A DNA stretch of 10,631 nucleotides from an uncultured Candidatus Saccharibacteria bacterium. GTDB lineage: Bacteria > Patescibacteriota > Saccharimonadia > Saccharimonadales > UBA4665. Below the pieces are notes generated by a model. The model was not told the DNA's origin, ran no database searches, and saw only the letters and a program-made list of their open reading frames with translations. Location: the NCBI GenBank assembly GCA_903891235.1, contig CAITDW010000060.1, positions 1 through 10,631 of the forward strand, written 5' to 3'. Of this stretch, positions 1-5,077 are shown piece after piece (position 1 is the first letter of the stretch; the number at the start of each line of letters is the position of its first letter). Position numbers and translations under genes: made by a program.

Positions 1-589
1 TCTTCAGCAATCTATAAAATCCCCAAACCTAACCATTGTTAACCAGGATATATTAAAATTTGATTTAACTAGTCTGCCTAAGGATTATAAGGTAATTGCC
101 AACATACCATATTACTTAACAAGTAAACTATTTAGGGTATTGTCTGAATCATCTAATCCATTTTCCAAAGCAGCCATCCTAGTTCAAAAAGAAGTTGCTC
201 AGCGAATCGAGGCTGGTCCTGGATCCATGAGCTTACTAAGTGTTAGCGTTCAGTATTATAACCGTGTTTCATTGGGCATTATTGTTCCAGCGCTACTTTT
301 TGATCCTCCTCCTAAAGTTGATTCGCAAGTTGTAATTTTAGAAAGAAGAGAAAAACCGTTATTCGAAAATATGGATTCTAAACAATATTTTAAAGTTGTT
401 AAGGCTGGATTTGGGCAAAGACGAAAAAAACTATTAAACTCATTAAGTTCAGGGCTTGGAATAGACAAGATAACTTGTGAAAAATTATTAAATGATTCGA
501 ATATTTCTCCAGATATTCGTGCCCAGGAATTAACACTAGACAACTGGGCTAGCATCACAAATGCTGCAATTACAGAATCAATAATATAA
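1..589 (+). CDS. rsmA: 16S rRNA (adenine1518-N6/adenine1519-N6)-dimethyltransferase, C-terminal part (5' end outside window)
   Basis: RsmA/KsgA uses S-adenosylmethionine to dimethylate the two adjacent adenines in the helix 45 loop of 16S rRNA during late 30S maturation. The frame is open from the left edge (first whole codon at base 2) to TAA at 587-589, so about 195 residues are present and the N-terminal SAM-binding motifs are missing. The catalytic motif IV is visible as VIANIPYYLTSKLF (around bases 92-133), the NLPY/NIPYY signature of the family. It is followed by a typical LVQKEVAQRI segment, a PPPKVDSQVV segment and the small helical C-terminal domain (GQRRKKLLNSL). A TTG at 140 could be taken as a start, but it lies inside the conserved domain and the frame runs on upstream. 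The MarR gene follows after about 40 nt. Family assignment is firm. Confidence 0.95.
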   Translation, partial: LQQSIKSPNLTIVNQDILKFDLTSLPKDYKVIANIPYYLTSKLFRVLSESSNPFSKAAILVQKEVAQRIEAGPGSMSLLSVSVQYYNRVSLGIIVPALLFDPPPKVDSQVVILERREKPLFENMDSKQYFKVVKAGFGQRRKKLLNSLSSGLGIDKITCEKLLNDSNISPDIRAQELTLDNWASITNAAITESII

Positions 590-592
590 TAC

Positions 593-621
593 TTGACTTG
601 TTAAGTGTTATTAAATAAGAT
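593..621 (+). promoter_or_regulatory. Putative promoter (and possible autoregulatory operator) of the MarR-type gene
   Basis: TTGACT (593-598) and TAAGAT (616-621) are 17 bp apart, which places a start of transcription at about 628, only a few bases before the ATG at 632. A second TATAAT lies at 625-630 but is too far from the -35 box and too close to the start codon. The -35 box sits in an imperfect 14-bp dyad (592-605, CTTGAC-TT-GTTAAG, one mismatch). That is the kind of position a MarR protein would use for self-repression, but this is inference. Confidence 0.35.
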
Positions 622-631
622 ATATATAATC

Positions 632-1054
632 ATGTCTGATCAAGATATTTCGTTAATAATAAATCTCCAGAGACTCACCTTCCGTATTGAAAGAAACTTC
701 GATCAAATACTTTTCGAGAAATTTGGTATTGGCTTTTCTCAATATAAAATCCTAGAAGCTCTAGATAAGAACCCAAAATATACTCAGAAACAACTCTCAA
801 GTTTGCTTGGACAAACCGAAGCAAGTGTTAGTCGACAGATTAAAATTCTAAGATCGGACGGACTTATATCAACCACTATTAATCCTAAGAATAGAAGAGA
901 GCACATCACAATTATTTCTCCAAAAGGCGGGAGAATACATGATGCTGCTTATTCATCCCTTGAAATATTTAGTAAAAAAATCTTAGAATCGATAGATTCC
1001 AAAGAGAAGTCTAGATTATCGTCATTAATTAGTAATATAAGCATGGAAGCATAA
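632..1054 (+). CDS. MarR-family winged-helix transcriptional regulator
   Basis: A 140-residue protein of the size and layout of MarR regulators, which bind DNA as dimers and usually respond to small ligands or oxidation. An N-terminal dimerisation helix (residues ~1-30) is followed by SQYKILEALDKNP, then a winged helix in which YTQKQLSSLLGQTEASVSRQIKILRSDGLI forms the helix-turn-helix with recognition helix. The wing NPKNRREHITIISPKG carries the R-R/D-R type basic tip, and C-terminal helices complete the dimer interface. I chose ATG at 632. A GTG at 605 in the same frame would add nine residues (LLNKIYII-type) unlike the family and would lie inside the likely promoter. No clear Shine-Dalgarno is present, so the transcript may be nearly leaderless. 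Its target genes cannot be told from the context. Confidence 0.88.
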   Translation: MSDQDISLIINLQRLTFRIERNFDQILFEKFGIGFSQYKILEALDKNPKYTQKQLSSLLGQTEASVSRQIKILRSDGLISTTINPKNRREHITIISPKGGRIHDAAYSSLEIFSKKILESIDSKEKSRLSSLISNISMEA

Positions 1055-1090
1055 ATAAGTAATTATATCTTCCCAAAAGTAATCTACTAG

Positions 1091-1476
1091 ATACCATATA
1101 GGTATGGAAAACAAATAGTAGAAGTTGATAGGGATCGATCGATATATTAGAACAATGTATAGAAGAAAAAAGGGGTGTTCCAGTTAATAGCATAGATAAA
1201 GGTATACCATTTGCCATAAAAGCAAGCAGAATAGAACCATATGATGCATATGAATTTAAACAGAAATTCTTAAAAGGGTATGAGGGTTCAACGGATAAGA
1301 CAATTGGTGAAATAATGGAAGAGCAAATAGCATTATTCAAAGAATCCCTTGAATTTGCTGAAACAAGAGCTCAAGATCTAAGAGATAAACAATCATCATT
1401 CCTCAGACCTTACCAACCTAATAACCCACTCGAGAACCAAGATTCAGAAACAATAAATAGAAAATTGATAAGCTAA
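1091..1476 (+). pseudogene. Frameshifted, 5'-truncated remnant of an unrecognised gene
   Basis: I do not recognise the family. Two consecutive open segments read as one hydrophilic protein: the first from 1091 (IPYRYGKQIVEVDRDRS) and the second from 1132 to TAA at 1474-1476. The second contains charged, probably helical stretches such as IMEEQIALFKESLEFAETRA and RDKQSSFLRPYQPNNP. They are in different frames, and the switch falls on a GATC tandem repeat. Adding one GATC unit there restores a single frame reading VDRDRSIDILEQC. No ATG, GTG or TTG precedes the first segment, and a TAG stands at 1088-1090, so the 5' end is also lost or decayed. A start inside the second segment (ATG 1315) would give only 53 residues. 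After the stop the same frame stays open until TGA at 1567, and a 25-codon frame (1505-1582, MLERDQPSG...) overlaps it; both may be further debris. Confidence 0.5.
1133..1143 (+). repeat. GATC tetranucleotide tandem repeat at the frameshift
   Basis: The sequence GATCGATCGAT is 2.75 units of GATC. It lies exactly where the reading frame of the surrounding gene remnant changes, and a one-unit (4-bp) difference is enough to join the two frames. Confidence 0.6.
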
Positions 1477-1667
1477 GGTGTCTCTCAAATAGAAGAATTT
1501 AGTAATGTTAGAAAGAGATCAACCATCAGGCTTAGACTTACAGCCACCCATATATTTAGGTGGAATTGATGGTAGGGTTTAAGAGCTTCCTCATAATGAA
1601 GTAAATTAGAACTTTAGTTAAGTTAAATAGATACTTTTATTCAATGTAAAAGTGCCCATAAATATAA
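1477..1667. other. Intergenic stretch between gene remnant and tmRNA promoter
   Basis: No convincing gene is present. The first ~100 bases hold two short overlapping frames, described with the upstream remnant. A 7-bp stem (1633-1639 ACTTTTA with 1647-1653 TAAAAGT, 7-nt loop) has no T-run after it, so it is not an obvious terminator. A TATAAT at 1663-1668 has no good -35 partner. Confidence 0.4.
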
Positions 1668-1696
1668 TCGCCAGGCATCTTAAAATGTGTTATAAT
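1668..1696 (+). promoter_or_regulatory. Promoter of the tmRNA gene
   Basis: A perfect -10 box TATAAT (1691-1696) stands 17 bp after TCGCCA (1668-1673, 4 of 6 matches to TTGACA). Transcription would start at about 1703-1704, three or four bases before the mature tmRNA 5' end at 1707, leaving a short leader for RNase P to remove. Confidence 0.65.
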
Positions 1697-1706
1697 TAAC
1701 ACTTAC

Positions 1707-2112
1707 GGGGCTGAATTTAAGCTTGACGTAGGACTTTATTGGCTTGATTGGCAGGTCGCTCGCTGAGCGTTATACGGCAAAATTCAATAACTGCAAAAGT
1801 TTTGAACCGCGTAGCAACTGCTGTAAGAGGATTTAATCCTTTTGCTGTAAGTGCTTTCGCACCAGCTGTAGCCTAAACGCTACAGCCGTTGAATGTTAAG
1901 ATTCCAGGTATTAACTAACGACGTCATATCATCTGGATGCCTGTCTATTTTTAATCTAGAATAGACAATAAGATTTCATAGATATATTGGGCTTTGAATT
2001 TTGATAGTTTCTTGTTCAAAGACCAAGAAAAATCACCAAACTATCTATGCCTGTAGAAGATCGGCAATCAATAAACCTTCGGACGTGAGGGCAGTGCTCA
2101 CCAGCTCCACCA
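1707..2112 (+). ncRNA. ssrA: Transfer-messenger RNA (tmRNA, 10Sa RNA)
   Basis: tmRNA works with SmpB to release ribosomes stalled on broken mRNAs and tags the unfinished protein for proteolysis. The 5' end GGGGCTG (1707-1713) pairs over seven positions with CAGCTCC (2102-2108, one G-U), followed by A and an encoded CCA (2110-2112). The 3' region resembles the familiar bacterial tmRNA end ...TTCGGACG...CACCAGCTCCACCA. TTTATT/TTGATTG near 1737-1750 can pair with CAATCAATAAA near 2066-2076 as helix 2. The tag frame starts at GCA 1793 and stops at TAA 1874-1876, in the loop of a perfect 8-bp stem (1865-1872 with 1879-1886), the classic helix 5 position. Further stems suit the downstream pseudoknots: TGTCTATT/AATAGACA near 1942-1967, and GATAGTTT/AAACTATC with TTTCTTG/CAAGAAA between about 2002 and 2045. 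The T-loop is abnormal (see findings). Length is 406 nt. Identity is firm; internal pairings are read by eye. Confidence 0.93.
1793..1876 (+). other. tmRNA proteolysis-tag reading frame (27 codons plus stop)
   Basis: After ATAACT the frame GCA AAA GTT TTG reads AKVLNRVATA... and ends ...SAFAPAVA before TAA. The C-terminal APAVA is of the small hydrophobic Ala-rich type recognised by ClpXP-like proteases (ALAA in E. coli). The other possible GCA start (1777) runs into TAA after 19 codons and gives a Cys-rich, charged end, so it is less likely. The tag is basic in its first half and Ala/Phe/Pro-rich in the second. Confidence 0.75.
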
Positions 2113-2116
2113 CAAG

Positions 2117-2150
2117 AGACTTTCGAAACATTTTTCAGAAAGTCTTTTTT
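2117..2150 (+). terminator. Rho-independent terminator of the tmRNA gene
   Basis: AGACTTTC (2117-2124) pairs perfectly with GAAAGTCT (2138-2145). An inner GAAA/TTTC pairing lengthens the stem. A run of six T (2145-2150) follows directly. It begins four bases after the CCA end of the tmRNA. Confidence 0.85.
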
Positions 2151-2207
2151 GTTAAAAGATTGAACTTGTTAATTTCTATACTGTATTATTAAAACGAGAA
2201 GAAACAC

Positions 2208-2933
2208 ATGACTCCTATTATTTTATCTATTTTTACTTTCTTATCTACTCTGAGTGGTGGAATTTTTGCGCTTAAAAAACAAAAATGGATTAAGAAGGTT
2301 ATGAGCTTTACAGCTGGAATTATTATTGGCGTTGTTGCATTTGACCTATTACCTGAAATTTTTAAAATTATTTCTACTCAAAATATTAGCTCAACAGTCC
2401 CGATGGTTGCTTTAGTTGTAGGATTTTTAGTATTTCATATTTCTGAAAAACTACTCCTAATGCATCATGCAGAAGAAACTCAGTACGGACCACATCATCA
2501 TCCTAAGGTAGGAGTTTTGTCTGCCCTAGCTCTGTCCGGTCATAGTTTTTTGGATGGTGTTGGTATAGGTTTAGGGTTTCAGATTAATGCAACCGTTGGA
2601 GTTGCTGTCGCGATAGCAGTTATAGGCCACGACTTTGCTGATGGTCTGAACACAGTTAACTTAGTGCTTATTAATAAGAATAAAAATATGAAAGCTTTAA
2701 AGTTACTATTTTTGGATGCAATAGCTCCAATACTCGGAGTTCTGTCTACTCGTTTATTCCATCTTTCAGAAGCTAATTTAGTAATTTATCTTGGCTTTTT
2801 TGCAGGATTCCTATTATATATTGGAGCAAGTGATATTTTACCTCAGGCTCATGAAGACGGAAGTACAAAGACTATGATAGGATTGACAATTTTTGGTGCT
2901 GTTTTCATGTTTGTCGTTACAAGATTCGCTTAA
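2208..2933 (+). CDS. ZIP-family divalent metal transporter
   Basis: A 241-residue integral membrane protein with about eight hydrophobic segments. The family moves Zn2+, Fe2+ or Mn2+ into the cytoplasm. The transmembrane-4 signature is HSFLDG (residues 112-117, His112/Asp116). The transmembrane-5 site is HDFADG (141-146) instead of the commoner HExxHE, a variation I associate with shorter prokaryotic ZIPs. A histidine-rich loop between the third and fourth segments (about residues 85-100, with MHH and HHHPK) is a typical metal-binding loop. The start ATG 2208 is preceded by GAGAAG (2195-2200) as a modest ribosome binding site. The stop overlaps the stop of the convergent HAD fragment by four bases. 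Substrate metal is not predictable from the sequence. Confidence 0.9.
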   Translation: MTPIILSIFTFLSTLSGGIFALKKQKWIKKVMSFTAGIIIGVVAFDLLPEIFKIISTQNISSTVPMVALVVGFLVFHISEKLLLMHHAEETQYGPHHHPKVGVLSALALSGHSFLDGVGIGLGFQINATVGVAVAIAVIGHDFADGLNTVNLVLINKNKNMKALKLLFLDAIAPILGVLSTRLFHLSEANLVIYLGFFAGFLLYIGASDILPQAHEDGSTKTMIGLTIFGAVFMFVVTRFA

Positions 2934-3304
2934 AGAGACTGTAGTAATTTACCTAATTCCTCAGGCGTTTCAACACTTTTTACAGAATTAGGATCAGATA
3001 TATAGGCTAAGATATTTTTTCGTACCTCATAATTTGAAACTAAAACCTTCATTCCGGCATCGATATCTAACATTTCTACATCATTGATGGCATTGCCTGC
3101 AACCAGTACATCCTTCAAGTTAATATTTAATTTCTGAGCAACTTCAAGAACAGCCAAACCTTTGTTCACATTGTTTTTGATAAACTCCATCATAGAATCT
3201 TGGAATATGACATTAGTTTCGGTGCGGGTAAAAGCTAGTTTAAGATTCTCTACTTTTACGTAGTCCTTTAGTTTTAAGGATACATTTGTCAATTTGTTCT
3301 GTAG
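2930..3304 (-). pseudogene. Cof-like HAD hydrolase, C-terminal half (split gene)
   Basis: Reading right to left, this segment holds the second half of a haloacid dehalogenase-type phosphatase. It contains the motif III lysine in NVNKGLAVLEVAQKLNI and the motif IV region LVAGNAINDVEMLD, then a normal C-terminus ending GKLLQSL. The matching first half (FDIDGT and STGNG motifs) is at 5438 to about 5073. Together they give about 245 residues, normal for sugar-phosphate or phosphoglycolate-type Cof phosphatases. The frame continues without a stop into the dehydrogenase fragment; the boundary near 3304 is a judgement. The Met at 3307-3305 is very unlikely to be a true start. Motif IV has Asn where the first Asp of GDxxND is usual. 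Tail-to-tail with the ZIP gene, sharing four bases. Confidence 0.75.
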
Positions 3305-3370
3305 CATAAGTTCAGGTATATATAGCCTTGCTGGTGCTATACCGCCTCGAAGAGTAACATTCTTAAAGAA
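3305..3370 (-). pseudogene. Zinc-type alcohol dehydrogenase fragment, downstream piece
   Basis: The minus strand reads FKNVTLRGGIAPARLYIPELM, which matches the segment after the NAD-binding fold in medium-chain zinc-type dehydrogenases (FSRNVGVAGGVAPVRAYIEELL-like). It continues, in the same frame, the piece at 4912-5077 once the 1,566-bp unit is removed. Both the N-terminal catalytic domain and the C-terminal end of the enzyme are absent, and the frame runs straight into the HAD C-terminal half. The exact junction with HAD (3300-3330) cannot be fixed by eye. Confidence 0.65.
3346..3370. repeat. 25-bp direct repeat, left copy
   Basis: Exactly identical to 4912-4936, beginning CTCGAAGAG and ending TTAAAGAA, with mismatches at the next base on both sides. 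Here it is part of the dehydrogenase fragment (FKNVTLR on the minus strand). Its right end leads directly into the uppP frame. Confidence 0.95.
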
Positions 3371-3770
3371 GAAGGGCTATGTCCACCGTAAGCTCGATAC
3401 CATGAGCTATGGGGAAGGGGGGATCATCGGTTTCTTCCAGGTCTTTGCGCTGTTGGCTGGTATCTCTCGATCAGGTATCACGCTGGTTGGTGGGTTAGTT
3501 CGGGGCCTGAATCACGAGGACGCCCTGCGCTTCGCCTTCTTACTGGCGACGCCGGTCATCTTCGCTGCCGGTGTCTTTGAGCTCCCGGCACTGGTCGGTC
3601 ACGAGACGGCCCATATGCATGGCCAGATCATCGTCGGTATGATCGTGGCCGGCCTGACCGCTTACGCCTCGATTCGCTTCCTAACCCGTTACTTTCAGAC
3701 CCGCACCCTGACGCCCTTCGCTATCTACTGCCTGATCGTCGGCAGTCTCTGTATTATTCGCTTCGCTTAA
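3363..3770 (+). pseudogene. uppP: Undecaprenyl-diphosphatase (BacA/UppP), C-terminal half, 5'-truncated
   Basis: UppP removes one phosphate from undecaprenyl diphosphate, recycling the lipid carrier for peptidoglycan synthesis in the cytoplasmic membrane. About 135 residues remain of a usual ~260-270. The second conserved motif AGISRSGITLVGGLVRGLNHEDA is intact, followed by FAFLLATPVIFAAGVFEL and three further membrane segments to TAA at 3768-3770. The first conserved motif (EgxTEFLPISS type) and half of the membrane segments are absent. UppP-like sequence starts at KKKGYVHRKLD, at the end of the left 25-bp repeat. The open frame upstream of that (from 3294) is dehydrogenase DNA read on the wrong strand, so the Met there is not meaningful. 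Non-functional as it stands. High G+C, unlike the flanks. Confidence 0.85.
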
Positions 3771-3805
3771 GTCTTTTCTCAGAAAAGCCTGGTTTAATCA
3801 TAGTC

Positions 3806-4282
3806 ATGAAGATGAAACGTGATCCAATTGTAATGGTCGTGGCCGCAATCCTGCTGGTCGGTCTCGGCTTTGTCGGTGGTATGCAGGTGCAGAAGAGTCT
3901 CGGCAGTAAGACGGCCAGTACTACGGCAGCGACCAGTGGTGGTTACGGCCCCGGTGGAAGTGGCGGCGGGTTCCGTCACGGTGGGGGGACCTTCGGGACC
4001 GTCTCGAGTATCAACGGCACGACCTCGATGGTGGTGGCCAACAGTCGTACGGGTGCCAACGTCACCGTCTCCCTAAGTGGCAATCCAACCGTCACCGACG
4101 GAACGGGAGCAACCTCGTCGATCAGTGCCATTGCTACGGGCGACACCGTCATCGTGATGGGCTCGACCGGTAGCGACGGCACGGTTACGGCCACGAGCAT
4201 TCGCCTCAATCCAACCTTCGGCGGGGGTGCACCGGGTGGTGGCTCGAGTAGCACGGATAGTTCCGGTACCGTCACGCAATAA
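3806..4282 (+). CDS. DUF5666-like exported or membrane-anchored protein
   Basis: A 158-residue protein with a short basic N-terminus (MKMKRD) and one hydrophobic segment (residues ~7-28, IVMVVAAILLVGLGFVGGM), so it is probably anchored in or secreted across the membrane. A Gly-rich linker (YGPGGSGGG, ~45-60) leads to a small beta-rich domain (~60-140) with the pattern GTVSSINGTTSMVVA...VTVSLSGNPTVTDGTGATSSISAIATGDTVIVMG...TVTATSIRL, typical of DUF5666. A Gly/Ser-rich tail closes it. Function is unknown. No clear ribosome binding site precedes ATG 3806. It lies 35 bp after the uppP remnant, across a small CTTTTC/GAAAAG hairpin (3773-3787) that lacks a T-run. G+C-rich like the rest of the inserted unit. 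It is the only gene in the unit that looks whole. Confidence 0.8.
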   Translation: MKMKRDPIVMVVAAILLVGLGFVGGMQVQKSLGSKTASTTAATSGGYGPGGSGGGFRHGGGTFGTVSSINGTTSMVVANSRTGANVTVSLSGNPTVTDGTGATSSISAIATGDTVIVMGSTGSDGTVTATSIRLNPTFGGGAPGGGSSSTDSSGTVTQ

Positions 4283-4284
4283 GC

Positions 4285-4290
4285 TATACT
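4285..4290 (+). promoter_or_regulatory. -10 box implying a leaderless mRNA for the HAD gene
   Basis: TATACT ends exactly six bases before the ATG at 4297, so the expected transcription start coincides with the A of ATG. There is no Shine-Dalgarno. No good -35 sequence is seen at the usual distance. Inferred from spacing only. Confidence 0.45.
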
Positions 4291-4296
4291 GCTTAT

Positions 4297-4923
4297 ATGA
4301 ATCCACGAGCCCTCGGCGTTATCTTCGACATGGACGGCGTGCTCGTCGATACGGTGGGGCGTAACTGGCAGGCGCATAACGAGGTCTTGGCCAAGTATGG
4401 CGTGCAGATCCACAACGACGAGATCGCCGACTTCGTGGGGAGAGCTCTGCCGGACCAGCTTGAGATGATCAATCAGCGTTACGGGCTCAAGCTCGAGGTC
4501 CCTTAGTTCGAGGCGACTATCGCCAAGATTCAGGATCGCCTACAGGCACACGTTAAGCCGAAACCCGGTGTCGTTAGGTTGATCGAGGAGCTCCAACGGC
4601 TCAAGGTACCGATTGCGGTTGGGACCAGCTCGCCGCGCGAGGTTGCCCTGAAGCGTCTCAACACCGCTGGGCTAATTCACTACTTCGACACTATCGTCAG
4701 TCGCGGTGAAGTGGTACATCATAAACCGAATCCCGAGGTCTATCTCTTCGCAGCCAAGGAGCTGAGTCGTGATCCCCGCCACTGTGTTGTCATTGAGGAT
4801 GCACCATCCGGACTCCTAGCGGCTCACAATGCCGGTGCCAAGTGCGTGGCTCTGACGGTCTCGTACGTTGATCCTAAACGGATGGAGGCGGCCGATCTGG
4901 TGGTTAAGACTCTCGAAGAGTAA
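4297..4923 (+). pseudogene. HAD hydrolase of the beta-phosphoglucomutase/phosphatase type, interrupted by an in-frame TAG
   Basis: The frame gives 208 residues with one TAG at 4504-4506 (codon 70). Before it are motif I FDMDGVLVDT (Asp11, Asp13) and the helical cap region (NWQAHNEVLAKYG). After it come the rest of the cap, motif II VGTSSP, motif III HHKPNPEVY and motif IV VIEDAPSGLLAAHNAGA. All catalytic motifs are therefore present and in one frame, which is the pattern of subfamily IA enzymes acting on sugar phosphates. The stop splits the cap domain, so neither piece would be active alone. It could be a nonsense mutation, a sequencing error or, less likely, amber read-through. The C-terminus LVVKTLEE then stop falls inside the right 25-bp repeat, so the natural end may be lost and the stop supplied by dehydrogenase DNA. 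Confidence 0.8.
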
Positions 4924-4936
4924 CATTCTTAAAGAA
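4912..4936. repeat. 25-bp direct repeat, right copy
   Basis: Exact copy of 3346-3370. Here its first 12 bases encode the last residues (LEE) and stop of the plus-strand HAD gene, while the whole repeat also encodes FKNVTLR of the dehydrogenase fragment on the minus strand. Confidence 0.95.
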
Positions 4937-5077
4937 TATTTCAGCATATGGTACTTCAGCATGAGCAGGATGACCAACCACCCCAATGGACGAGCCTGGT
5001 CGTGCTATCCCAGCAGCGGTTTTCATTGATTCGTCAGTACCAACACATTCCAGTACACCATCAACACCCACATTCTT
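4912..5077 (-). pseudogene. Zinc-type alcohol dehydrogenase fragment, upstream piece
   Basis: The minus strand reads VGVDGVLECVGTDESM, then TAAGIARPG, IGVVGHP and EIFFKNVTLR, a good match to the second half of the NAD(P)-binding Rossmann fold in zinc-dependent medium-chain dehydrogenases (GADVVLECVGT...ARPGG...GVP). No catalytic zinc ligands lie in this stretch. It is interrupted at the 25-bp repeat and continues at 3370-3305. At its other end it abuts the HAD N-terminal half in a different reading frame near 5070-5080. A Met at 5086 allows an open frame, but that lies inside HAD DNA and is probably not a real start. Total dehydrogenase material is about 75 codons of a usual ~350. Confidence 0.75.

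Larger units (their letters stand above)
3371..4911. mobile_element. High-G+C inserted unit (foreign segment, no transposase seen)
   Basis: Base composition jumps from roughly 35% G+C outside to roughly 50-68% in sampled 60-base lines inside, and codon choice changes to match. The unit holds three plus-strand genes inside a minus-strand dehydrogenase fragment and is bounded by a 25-bp direct repeat. Period between repeat copies is 1,566 bp. At the left it begins inside uppP and at the right it ends at or near the end of the HAD gene, so it looks like a random chunk of another chromosome rather than a self-mobile element. No integrase, transposase or terminal inverted repeat is visible. Transfer by microhomology and assembly chimera are both possible, so the mobile-element label describes the insertion pattern only. 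Confidence 0.5.

Noticed and set aside
256..558. 100-codon minus-strand open frame
   Set aside because: Antisense to the conserved rsmA coding frame, with no recognisable protein features.
1029..1340. 103-codon minus-strand open frame
   Set aside because: Overlaps the end of the MarR gene and the plus-strand remnant. Its Cys/Ser/Leu-rich translation is typical of antisense to coding DNA, and the plus-strand reading is more protein-like.
2001..2192. 63-codon plus-strand open frame
   Set aside because: It lies across the 3' third of the tmRNA and its terminator; the RNA structure explains the sequence.
3294..3362. Apparent N-terminus (MFCSISSG...) of the uppP frame
   Set aside because: This DNA encodes the dehydrogenase/HAD boundary on the other strand. 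It is a chance extension, not a UppP N-terminus.
3773..3787. CTTTTC/GAAAAG hairpin after the uppP remnant as a terminator
   Set aside because: Only six base pairs, and no T-run follows; too weak to call.
3976..4413. 145- and 77-codon minus-strand frames and 68-codon plus frame in the high-G+C unit
   Set aside because: High G+C makes long chance frames. They shadow the DUF5666-like and HAD genes and have low-complexity translations.
3371..4911. High-G+C unit as a classical transposon or integron cassette
   Set aside because: No transposase or integrase gene, no terminal inverted repeats, no attC-like site, and one end cuts through uppP.
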